Below, one piece after another: positions 11,774 to 21,855 of a stretch of DNA of 57,500 bases (position 1 is its first letter; the number at the start of each line of letters is the position of its first letter). Source of the stretch: Cryptococcus deneoformans JEC21 (Eukaryota; Basidiomycota; Tremellomycetes; Tremellales; Cryptococcaceae); NCBI RefSeq assembly GCF_000091045.1, contig NC_006686.1:1430001-1487500 (forward strand). The letters run 5' to 3'. The notes below the pieces were generated by a model, which was given only the letters and a program-made list of their open reading frames with translations, was not told where the DNA came from and made no database searches. Both the position numbers and the translations under genes were made by a program.

Positions 11774-12591
11774 TCACTTAAAGTACTTTTCCCATTCCTC
11801 CTTCCCATAGGAAGAGCTGACAGACTCGTCTTTGAGGCCATTCCAAAGCGCCGTGGGCTGTGGAAGAGCGGATATCAGCTTTAACCAATGACAAACGCAT
11901 GAAAAGACAAACGGTCACTTGGATTCCATTCTGTCTGCCTAACTTGACTGAACTTCTTATCAGCTTCATGAGTATAAATGATAACTGTGAGATCAACTGA
12001 CGGCTATACTTGAGACCCTCTGTTCCTTCGTTCCCCCCATTATCGCTTGCCTTCACTTCCAACGCATCTCTCAGCTCTCCAAAGATTTTACTCTTAGGTC
12101 CCTTTCCACCAGCCTCATCCTTGTCTAATACCTGCTCAACGGCAATTTCTACCAGCTTGTCGCGAAGGCTCGAGAGAGTGAGCGAAGCAGCGGGCCTGTT
12201 GTAAAACGTAGTCTCGGTTGAGTGGACTGCAAGAAGATACTGCCAGAAGAGACGAGGGTTGGTCTGTCCGAACACGTAGAGTGCTTCAATGATGGGTGCT
12301 GAGTAGTAATGGCTAATATGTAGATATGTCAGTCGGTTTGAATATGTGCATAATATGAGGGTGGGAAACGGTCTAGAAAATAACGCACAAGGGTTGGGGA
12401 TACAACCGCACTACCAAGTTTACTTTCCCATCGTACTTGCCGCCATTAGTTATCATGGGCAAGACGTTTTTATCGATAGATTCTGTGATCTTCCTGGAGA
12501 AAGGGCATACAGGGTCGATATAGACCTCGAGAGTAGATGGGGAATGGGCGGCGCCGATGCGGGTGAACGCAATCTTCTGTGGGAGGGACAT
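11774..12591 (-). CDS. Thioredoxin-fold (DsbA-like) protein
   Basis: Four exons (12591-12389, 12312-12002, 11947-11913, 11857-11774) give 210 residues, starting MSLPQKIAF. The N-terminal beta strand plus active-site region reads LEVYIDPVCPFSRK. The C-P-F-S motif keeps the first Cys of a CxxC but has Ser in place of the resolving Cys. A helical insertion follows (residues about 70-150), then VTPTALWNGL, the cis-proline strand typical of thioredoxin folds (V-T-P). The stop at 11774-11776 lies next to a possible donor; an extra tiny exon would change only the last two residues. The fold resembles DsbA/GST-kappa proteins. Substrate and location are unknown, and there is no signal peptide. An upstream in-frame ATG at 12756 was not chosen because the family-like sequence begins at MSLPQ. 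Confidence 0.8.
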
Positions 12592-12845
12592 GGTGGATGC
12601 ATGAGTGAAGAAATGGCATGGGCAAGAGCAGTATATATATATCTCGCTCTCTGCGATGCGTGCTCCATTGCTGTCGTCATCGCTGTTGTCACCGTCGCCA
12701 TCGCCGTTGCCGCCGTTGCCGCCATCACCATCCCGCGCACCGTGTGACTCCTCCACCTCCCCGCCGGCCTATCGCCGAACATCGATGTCACATCCTCCGT
12801 CTTCAATCTTCTTTCGTTCCTCTTTCCACACCATTCACATCCACA
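12592..12845. promoter_or_regulatory. Divergent promoter with imperfect GCC/GTT triplet repeat
   Basis: A 254-bp spacer between divergent genes. At about 12672-12735 it carries an imperfect trinucleotide run (variants of GCC, GTT, GTC, ATC) that could be coding-like by composition. No conserved protein results in any frame. Confidence 0.4.
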
Positions 12846-14951
12846 ATGCTCGAACAGATACCCCCAGAAATCATCTCTCACATCACTTATCACCTTTGCC
12901 TCTCCCCGTTGGCACTCACAACAACCACGCCCCCCGTCGCCCTTCTTCAAACATGCAAGGCAATTTACCAAGCTATCGCCCCAGAGCGCAATATGCGGCT
13001 CTACGCCAGAATATATAGGGGATGGTTCGATGTCGCCGCAGCTGAGCGGAGACTGGGTAATAAGGAGCTTGCAGGCACACCATGTGGGACGGGCGGGGAG
13101 AATGGGAACGGGAGAAAGGGTAATCTCGACATGGGCATGACTAAAGGGCAAGAAGGCGCCATAACGGCCAGACTGAGAGCACAGGATCTAGTAGACGAGA
13201 TGAAGAGACGTGTAAAAACCCTTGCCAGGTTGAGAGAGATGGTGGAAAGAAGAGATGTCACAGACGTGTCAGATGATGATCTTTGGGTGCTGTACTTCAT
13301 GCTCATCGAAAATGGTATGTATTTCTCCTGTCTGACGTTCTCATGGACCTGCCTGACCAAAGCATCACATGGCGTAGATGGTAAGAACGCGGAAATCCTC
13401 TTTGGCGATCAAGCAATTGTACATCTCCCGACATTCCTCGAATTGTACCACCGTCAACACTTGCTTGCTGCTGCAGTGGAGCCCGGATATCCTGAAGAAA
13501 CTATTGGCAGAAGTTTGGCCATGTGGATAGCTTGGCTCGTCCTCGGATCTGGTGCGTCCCTTTTCTTATTCCCCTTTGTAATGGCGTCTACATGCTGAAC
13601 GGAAACAGGTCCAGAGGACGAAGCCCTGGAACAACGCGAAGAACGTCAATTTGTTCTTCGCCCTTATGTTTTTGCCGCTCCTCGCTACGACGCTTATTTT
13701 GCACCCTGGACACTTCCAACTCTCCCTCTTAAACATGCCCTTGCATCCGCCGACGAATCCAACCCCTATATTGCCGATCTGGTGCCACGTTCTCGACTGG
13801 TACAAGTTAGAGCGTACGGGCGACAGTTAGATCTTTGCCCTCCAAACATCAGTCAAGCGGCAATCCTGCGGTTCTTCTATAGGCGACTGGGGGAAGAGGT
13901 AGAAGAGACCACGATGGTAGCGCCTTTCGTGGCGTTGAGAGGTGACGGGATCGGAGGCTCTGAGGTATCCACCAGAGTACACTCTGCGTCCACCTCTCGC
14001 GCAAGCTCTGGCACAACTACTCCAGTTACTCGTCATTCTCTCTCTGCCTCCTTCCTGCCCTCATTTTCACCGCCCCTCCTTTCGTCCTCTTCGATGCACG
14101 ACCTTGACTTTTCCCGCCTTTCTTTGTGCTACGACCCCATGCACACGCCCGGCATGCCCCGGCCGACATGGCGAGGCAGATTTGAAGGATGCTGGGAAGG
14201 GACATTTAGCTTTTTCGATTTTGATGCGTTCCGGGAGATGTTGGGAGGACAAGCAAGGGCGTTGTACGAAGGGCCTTATGGAGAACAGGCGCAGGTCTGG
14301 AAGATCAAGGAGACCTGGGTGAGGAAGCAAGGATGGGTTAGAAGGGGGAGAAAAAATGAAAAAGGCAAAGGGAAAGCCAATCAGGAGGAAGAAGAAGAAT
14401 ATGAAGAGGATGAGGAAGAGTTGGGCCGATCACCCGTCTCTGGACCTATGTTGAATGCTGGTTTCCCAGTTGATCAAATCACACCTCCTTTTCCCGTCCT
14501 TGCTCCTTTTGCTGCCGAGGCAGCGACGCTAAACGAGACGATTCAGCAGCAGCTCGAGACCTTGGAGGGGTATGAAGCGGTGCCAGAACACGAATTGGAT
14601 GAGATGATACGGCAAACGGAAGAAGACGGGGATGGTGGGGAAGGGGTAGGGCTCGAGTTGTTGTTAACCGGCACAGGACATTCGGCATGGGGAAATTTTA
14701 TACTAAAAGGTAGAGTAAGAGCATGGGATGGTATGGCCTCCCTCGTAAAAGAATATGCCGTGAGTTTTTTGGTGTCTCTTTCTATCGATTCAACTGTATG
14801 CTCATATTATACATAGCCTGACTCAAGAGGCAAATGGATCTATAGAGGCTACGTTCTCGCTGGTGACATCTTCGTGGGCCGTTGGCGAGACACCTATACG
14901 CCAGAAGCATATGTCGGGTACGAAGGTACATTCATCCTCAATCGTCGATAA
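12846..14951 (+). CDS. F-box protein (FBXO31-like C-terminal region)
   Basis: Four exons (12846-13314, 13378-13551, 13609-14759, 14817-14951) give 642 residues. An F-box-like helix pair sits at the N-terminus (MLEQIPPEIISHITYHL, then LLQTCKAIYQAIAP). The middle is variable, with a Ser/Thr-rich loop and an acidic Glu run (about 14385-14420). The C-terminal half has conserved beta-barrel blocks: WRGRFEGCWEGTFSFFDF, then LLLTGTGHSAWGNFILKGRV and RAWDG. These continue after the last intron into WIYRGYVLAGDIFVGRWRDT and GYEGTFILNRR. Such proteins are presumed substrate receptors of SCF ubiquitin ligases; the target is unknown. Its stop codon (14949-14951) lies inside the RRP41 reading frame on the other strand. 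Confidence 0.85.
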
Positions 14952-15901
14952 CCATCTCCCCTTCTTGCCCTGTCCCTTGTCCTCCAATCTTTATACCCCT
15001 TCTCTCAACAATTCTTTCTGTCCGATCTTTCACCACTCCATCCATCTCTTCCTTCAAGACCTTGCAGGCTTCTACGCCTAAAGTAAGCATCTCCTCAAAC
15101 CGGTCAACATGAAGTCGTGTCTCCATTTGTGCTAACGTGATTTTACCAGAGGACGGAAGAGATGCAATGACAAGGGATGGGAGATCGGATTCTTCAGGTT
15201 GTGAAAGATCGAGGAGGGGTTGTAGGAGATGTAGGCCGATGGAAATAGAGGAGACGTAGTCAAGGAGGGCTATACCCGCATCAATCAGAGCGAGGGTGGT
15301 GGCGTTGATGGATGTAGGAAGAATCCCTGTACATTAATCAAATCGCGTTAATAATTTTGGGTTTATTGTGTCCAACATAGAAATGATATGTACCTCCATC
15401 TGCGGAAAGGACTTGAACGTGGATTGCGATCTCGCTTCGAGGGTATAAGTGTGTCATGATGACAGGTTCAAACGTTTGTCTGATCGCAGCTCCTATCTCC
15501 TGTAACCGTCTTCACTCCCTGTCAGACCTGTCCGCACAGTATTGACTACTCAACTCACTTATCGCCCCTTGTCCGTCTAGCTCCTGCTCCAGCAGCCCAC
15601 GGAACCACCCCAACCTCGACGCTTACAACCGCGCGATCGTGGCTTGCCAAACCTCTATTCCTGGGTTCCCGAGGCCCAAACACAGAAACTTCTACTGTGG
15701 TGAGACCTTGCGTGGCAGTAGACGAGCCGTCAGAAGAAGAGTGCGTGGATAGCTGGAAGGATGTGGATCGGAGTTCGTAAGGACGGCGGGCATCTTGTCT
15801 GAGACCTAGTTTTGTGCAAAAAGAAAGTGAGTGGGCGAGAAGAAGGGGGCCAATTGTGACATACCTCCGTCGTTGAGGATGTCTACCCTTGAAGCAGCCA
15901 T
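14938..15901 (-). CDS. SKI6: Exosome core subunit Rrp41/Ski6 (RNase PH fold)
   Basis: Four exons (15901-15865, 15805-15559, 15509-15394, 15326-14938) give 262 residues. The start MAASRVDILNDGGLRQDARRPYE is the Rrp41 signature. DGSSTATQGLTTVEVSVFGPREP, EIGAAIRQTFEPVI and HLYPRSEIAIHVQVL follow, with ADGGILPTSINATTLALIDAG as the RNase PH core. The third exon must begin at 15509 (acceptor AAG); using the nearby CAG would put a stop in frame. Rrp41 is part of the six-subunit ring of the exosome that degrades and processes RNA; in eukaryotes the ring is generally not catalytic. The last exon overlaps the F-box gene tail to tail by 14 bp. Confidence 0.93.
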
Positions 15902-16146
15902 TGAAGATGATGCGTAGCTGGAGATGAGATGAGATGTGCTTCTGCACTGCAGCTTTCGCTGCCTCTTGAAAACAAATAATGGTGAGTTTAATTACGAGTT
16001 AAGTACTTTATTTTTACGTTATTACGTCATAAGGTGTGTTCTTAACTGCCACTACTACTCTTCTCGTTTCCCTATACTATACACTTGTACCATATTCGTT
16101 GCCTTTGGGATTTCCATAATCTCGTCACAGCAAAAAAGTCTCTGTA
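15902..16146. promoter_or_regulatory. Divergent promoter of SKI6 and LDB17
   Basis: A 245-bp spacer between divergent start codons; AT-rich centre, no gene. Confidence 0.45.
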
Positions 16147-18840
16147 ATGCCACATAGAGACCCCCAGGCAAAGGCCAGGGATCGCCACCATCACCATCAT
16201 CACCACCACCACAAGCACTCGCCATCCACCTCCCGATCAGGACTTGACACTGGCATCGGCGTCCTCACAGAGGAAAGCATGCACGTCCATGTCAAAGTTC
16301 ACGATGCTGAACAGTTCTGGAGAGGCAAGTATCATTTTTTCCCAACTGCGGAAATGAGTCAAATCGAGGCAGAGCGAGATACAGGTAGCTGATCTGACTG
16401 GCGAGTAGAGATCGAGCTGGTAGTGACCATCCCGGAATCGCCCACTTTAGATCAGCTGGATAATACAATGAGGATGTTTGTCAACTTCTGTGCAGCATAT
16501 CATGGTTCGTGTTGTCCTTGTTTTGTTTGATTCTCCCCGGCAGGCCTGTGCTCTTCGACTGTTCAGATCTTTGCTATTACTTGGGAAGAGATCCGAAAGG
16601 ACTCTTCGGTCCTGTCCGGTTCAGTCCTCCTTATTAGCTGGTGTACCTCTGCACTACGCGCTCGTATAATAAATGGCTATCACAGCTACTTTGGATAGAT
16701 ACTAACGATTGATACACTCAAAACAGACAAATACCTTCCCAGCCAGAGTGATATCCAACAAGCGGTTACCATGCTTCTCGATTCCGAATTATTTTCTTAT
16801 TACGACGAGCGGATGGTAGGAATTATGATGTCTGATGCTCAAGAGGTATGTCATATCGATTCGCGGTGTAATGAATGCTAATCATAATGGGACAGAATAC
16901 GAATCCTCACGATTTGTATATTTTGTACCATATAATATTATATTACGGGAAGCGGCACCCAAGCTTGTTTCGATCTCACCGAAAGTGGAAGAAACTCCTG
17001 CCAACTTTGGGCGAAGTGGTTGGCCTTGACGTAGAAGAGGTATGTTCAGCATTATTTCTTCATGAAACTTGAACAACTGACCAAAATTCATATAGACCTT
17101 TGTTCTTGGTCTCCCTCCTATCGAAACCCGCATTCGTCTCCCAGCCACTTGTCTCATGTACGAAGTTGCCCGCGTTCAAAAGCTCACTTCATCCGAGCTC
17201 GCTCAGTTTGATGATCGATTCATCGACCACCTATTTGACTTGGTGGAGACTACATGGGATCAGCAGGACGAGAGATTGAATTATGCGGTCATCAGATTGA
17301 TTGTCGCCTTGAACGAGCAGTTCATGGTGGCTACTTTGCCATCAAAGCATCACACTCGTGTGCATGCTCGTGTCGACAAAGTGGGTGATCGAAATCATTT
17401 GGGAATCTCGTCAATACCCAGCTCGAGTGGTGACGGAGACGGTGGGCATACAAGGCATCACTACCGAGCAAAATCTGGGAACACCACACAGTCTGAAGGT
17501 TACACCCATGACCACCAGGAGGAGGCAAAGAAAAATAATAGGGTACTGGTTGTCTTGATGAGGAGATTGGGGAGCAGTAAGACGTTTGGCGAGAATATGA
17601 TCTTCATGCTTAACCGTGCGGGTAAGTCTACTTCTTTGTTGTATAATTGATACTTTATGTGCCGCATTGCCCCTGCATATGAACAAAGCTAATAAGTAAT
17701 TAACAGAAAACACACCAGATGATTTGTGCATGCAACTGCTCATCCTCAAGATTTTGTACCTGCTGTTCACCACCCCAGGTACACAAGAGTATTTTTTCAC
17801 CAATGATCTAAGGGTGTTGCTGGATGTATTCATTAGGGAGCTTGTGGATCTTCCGGAGGAATGTGAGGCTGTGGGTCTATTCCAAACTGTCTTGCAAACG
17901 TGACGGGGAGGCTGATATGTCCTTTTATCCTTTTGACGAATATCACAGCTTCGCCACACCTATCTGCGAGTTCTTTATCCCCTTCTCAACCATACTCAGC
18001 TCAGGTCCGACCCTTACAAGCGCCCTCAGATTAAATTGGTCTTGAGGTCCTTAATTGCCAATAGTCATATACGGGAGATCGATCCGACAACTGTGCGGTT
18101 GGTCGAGAGGTGTTTGGAAGAACCGAGAAAGCTGGAGAGGAGTCTAAGGTATGTTATGTTTCTTTCAATTTTTTTTTGAATCGAAAGATTTCAGAACCAG
18201 GAGCGCAGCTGACATATTGTGCCTATTGCATGTACAAATCTACAGCGCTGAAAACGTGCAAAAAGCCCTTCACCACAACTCTGCATCAACTATCTCGCTC
18301 GGTGCCCTTTCCTCAACTCAACCGCCTTCTAAATCGCAACTGGGAACGTCCATCTATACGTCTCGCGATCCGGTCAGACAATCCAGTCTGAACGATGTGT
18401 CGAGTTCTTTGACAGATGTCAAATCCCGGCCTCATTCTTCTGCTTCGGTTGCCTCGACTTGTTCAACAAACACCGAAACTGGAGCGAAGGCAACACCTCC
18501 GACGCCTACTAGACGACGCAAACCCCCAGCGCCGCCACGGCACGCTCATCCTCGCGCTGGTGCATGTGCAGGTGCGCGCAAGGACTCGACGGCCACAAAT
18601 AGCAGTTGGACAAGCTTCGATTCTGATGCCGAAGCGTCCATGTCCGACTCTACCAGTACCGGTGCCAGCGTGCTCGGCTCCAGCTTTGGTGCTGGAGGAA
18701 GGGTCATGAGCCCAACAAGTCCAATAAATGGAACGGATGATCTAGTGAGAGAGGGTGGAAAGGGGGTGCCCCCGCCAATAATTGAAGTACACCCGGTAGG
18801 CAGAGAGCAGCCAATGGGATGGATCACGTTTTCGACGTGA
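16147..18840 (+). CDS. LDB17: Ldb17/Dip1/SPIN90-family Arp2/3 activator
   Basis: Eight exons (16147-16324, 16409-16504, 16727-16845, 16896-17039, 17096-17621, 17707-17870, 17949-18148, 18195-18840) give 690 residues. The armadillo-like leucine-rich domain runs through exons 2-7; hallmarks are [36 protein letters not shown] and [40 protein letters not shown] and [16 protein letters not shown] follow. This family activates the Arp2/3 complex to seed unbranched actin filaments at endocytic sites. The C-terminal 200 residues are disordered and carry a basic proline-rich motif ([11 protein letters not shown], about 18507-18545), a likely SH3 ligand. The N-terminus has nine consecutive His (16186-16212). 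The first intron (16325-16408) uses GC-AG borders with consensus AG/GCAAGT; the frame is lost with any nearby GT. Confidence 0.9.
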
Positions 18841-19610
18841 GAGGCAGAAAATGGACAATTGAGAGTGAAAAGCCTAATTTTAGCGCGCTGCGAGCCTGTA
18901 TAGCGCACGCAGGTGGGAATCTCGATTATTGGAGGTTAGATCACAGGCAGCTATCAGGTCGAGGTAGAAAAGAAGCGAGGGAGGGATGGCGTTGTCTGCC
19001 GCATTATTTACAGTTGTCAACTATAATCAACCGCATCCACCATACACAGTCCATAGCCCCACAGTCACGGCACACTTACACATCGCACTTTATGCCTTAT
19101 CGATCAAGCAGGACAAGGCACAAAGCATAGCCCATTATTTTAGCACGAGAAGAGAAGAGGCGAGACAAACATACGACAGGCGGATCTAGCATCTACACCG
19201 CATCTTCCAGTAGCACGGGCTGTGTATTGGTACATGCAGTACAAATACATGCCATCCAGGGGCACAAACGCGACAACAAGTTGTTCTAGTTCCTAGCAGT
19301 TGTTTATAGTACAGATATTCGTTCTCTCCAGAGATCGAGGTTGTTCTACAGTGTACATGGGTGGCTGCATGTATTCCTGTAACAAGTACCCTATAATGTG
19401 CATGGAATTGTAACCTGTCGCTTGGCGTCTTGTAGCTTGTAGCTTATAAGGATCAAGGGTTAAGGGTCAGAAATGACAGTCAAGATGGTAAAAGAGGATA
19501 GTGTGCAGGGTCATGCAGGGTTCTTGGGCTTATATTATATGGCCACTTCCCATCTATTCCCCATCTCTATCCTCTTTCCGTCTCATCTCCCGTTCCCCGT
19601 CCCGCCCAAC
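18841..19610. other. Spacer without recognised gene
   Basis: 770 bp holding the LDB17 3' flank and the promoter of the next gene. Short open frames here show no conserved sequence. The stretch just before 19611 is pyrimidine-rich, as in a leader. Confidence 0.45.
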
Positions 19611-20979
19611 ATGCCCCCCAAGAGGCCCCCGCCCCTTCCCAGAAGTCTTTTCACAGGACAAGGCCCCCTGGCCCCTGGTACGTCTTCACGCAATCTTTCC
19701 CACATCGTCCACCGTCCACTGCACGCTCACGCCCCTACAGGCAGCGCGCCTCTCCCCCCGTCCCCCACCCGCATACACCCCGACTACATCGTCGACTCTC
19801 ACTCCTTTGTCACCTCTTTCGAACATACTCCTGATCCTATATACCAGGGCCTCGCAGAAGTATATCCCAGGCCGCCGGTGAGAAATGCCGTTCAGGTCAA
19901 GATGAAGATAAGCGCCGAGCCAGCACAAGCTATCCTGTAAGTATTTCTTTGGTATCTATTCAGATTATTTGCTTGCCGTGCTCCGTCAGAGGCGCCATGT
20001 TGATGCCAAATGCCCAGCTCATTCGAGCGCCGAGCAAGGGTGTTGGGCGTCGCATGAAGGGGATACGGTAACATGATACATATGGCTGTTACCACACCGC
20101 TAACTCTAAACCCCTTCTGTGCCTCCATCTTCTCCCACTCGGCCATGCCGAATTCACACCAAACACAGCGGCGTGAAACCCTTCGCTATCCACCCTACCG
20201 TCCTCAACCTCACTCTTGCCACCCCTCCATCAGTGACCAACATTGCCAAAGGCGCCGTCGACATCATTGTACCTTCCACGATGCCCTTGGCGGAGAAGGA
20301 TTGGGATCTGCTCGACGAGGCTGTTATCGCTCTCGAAGGGTGCTGGGGACATGGCGAGGAACGTAAACCGAAGCCAGGGAAAATTGTGATCTGTGAGTCC
20401 GAAACTGAGAGGATAGTACTTATTCTACAATCCTGACTAATTTATCGATCGACCAACTAGCCGGTCTACTTGTCCCACCTCTTACCAAGCCGTCCTCCGC
20501 CCTCATCCGTTCAGAATCGTACAACCTTTATCTGGCTCGCCTAGCCTCTCTATCTCTCCATGCTAATGTCTTTCTCAAGGCTCTCCCGCCTGTAGCCGAG
20601 GTATTTGAGTTGGGGCCAGATGGGAAATGGTGGACCGATAGGAAAGAGCTTGAACGGGTCTTGAGGATGTATGGTACGCCGTTCTCGTTTACATTTCTTT
20701 GCCTTACCCACCGACTCAATTCCATCTTGCATAGTATCCCATGCCATAGAAACATTTGGCACCCATCGTCTCATTTTTGGCTCCTCTCCAGCCCTACCCC
20801 TCTCAGACCTCGAACATGTCAGTCATACGCACACCATCGGCGAACTCGAACAGCCTATAAGTAATGGGGAGTGGTACGCTGTACTACGAAAGTGTGTGGC
20901 AGAGCTTGGCGAAGGGGTGGAAGAGATGACGGGAGTTATGGGAGCGAACGCCGCAGGAGTTTATGATTTGCATGCTTAA
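19611..20979 (+). CDS. Amidohydrolase-fold protein, probably catalytically degenerate
   Basis: Five exons (19611-19936, 19990-20067, 20169-20392, 20461-20673, 20735-20979) keep frame and give 361 residues. The start MPPKRPPPLPRSLF is preferred to an upstream in-frame ATG at 19473 because the latter adds promoter-like sequence. The C-terminal third resembles the Amidohydrolase_2 pattern: LARLASLSLHANVFLKALPP, then VSHAIETFGTHRLIFGSSPA, where active members end in FGSDWP. The metal-binding Asp is Ser here. The N-terminal strand reads YIVDSHSFVT, where active members have a D-x-H-x-H type motif. A TIM-barrel fold is therefore inferred with lost metal ligands. The exact family and function are not known. 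Exon 2 is the least certain part of the model. Confidence 0.6.
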
Positions 20980-21855
20980 GATATTGAAGCTGGGACGAGA
21001 GCTGTTAAAGTAAGGATATGAGGATGGTCGCTATGGGCGTCATGGAGACCTATTAATATCTTGAAGATCAATGTGAGTCAGCGAGAATGGAGTTAACGGG
21101 CGTGAAGTAAGGGGGAAGTTTATGGTTGTTGAAGCACTCTGTAATGATTGATAATGACCTACCATGAAAGGCGGACATGTAATGAAAGGACTCAATACCA
21201 GGAGAGAAGGAAATGTAATAATGAAGCGAGTAAATAACTACGGGAATTTACTGTACAAGGACAAGTAGTTGAAAGATATTTGTTTTTAACGATATGCAGT
21301 GAGCTACTAGCTAATCTCACTTGTGCATAACAGTTTTTACACAGCTAGCCTTGATGGATTCGCGTCCATTTTCAATAACTGACAAAGTTTCAGCAATTGT
21401 TGATATCATCGTTGAGCATTACAATGGAAATGACACCTGAAATATTATTATCGCCACATGAGCAAAAAAAGTCGCATCAATCAACCCAATGGAGATCGTA
21501 ATAAAGTATAAGCTCGTGGATAGAAAGAAGATTAAACAAACTAGACAAACACAAAATAGCCTGAAATGCCGAGCCATTGAAGCCAGCTTGGTATACGAAG
21601 GAAGTCAAAAAAGATTAAACGCTGTGTAGCCATCGTAGGCGGTTTCCTATCGAGTAAGAATACGCCAAAGGACGCAAAACAGAAGAGAAAAAGCTTCGGA
21701 GGATAAAAGAATCAAAGGGGTATGTCCATTTATCGGTAGTAATAGAAGGCTGGGGAAGGGTCATTAAATCAAATCATCCACACTGTCAAGCACTTCAAGC
21801 GCCCATCAGTTGCAAACGACGAAAGAAAGATAAAAGGCTCGTCGGGTCTCACGTC
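20980..21855. other. Convergent 3' flanks
   Basis: 876 bp between the amidohydrolase-like gene and the mucin gene, which converge here. AT-rich, with many stops in all frames and no recognised RNA gene. Presumably the two 3' UTRs. Confidence 0.45.

Noticed and set aside
19473..19610. Upstream in-frame ATG for the amidohydrolase-like gene
   Set aside because: It adds a pyrimidine-rich, leader-like sequence with no conservation; the Met at 19611 fits better.
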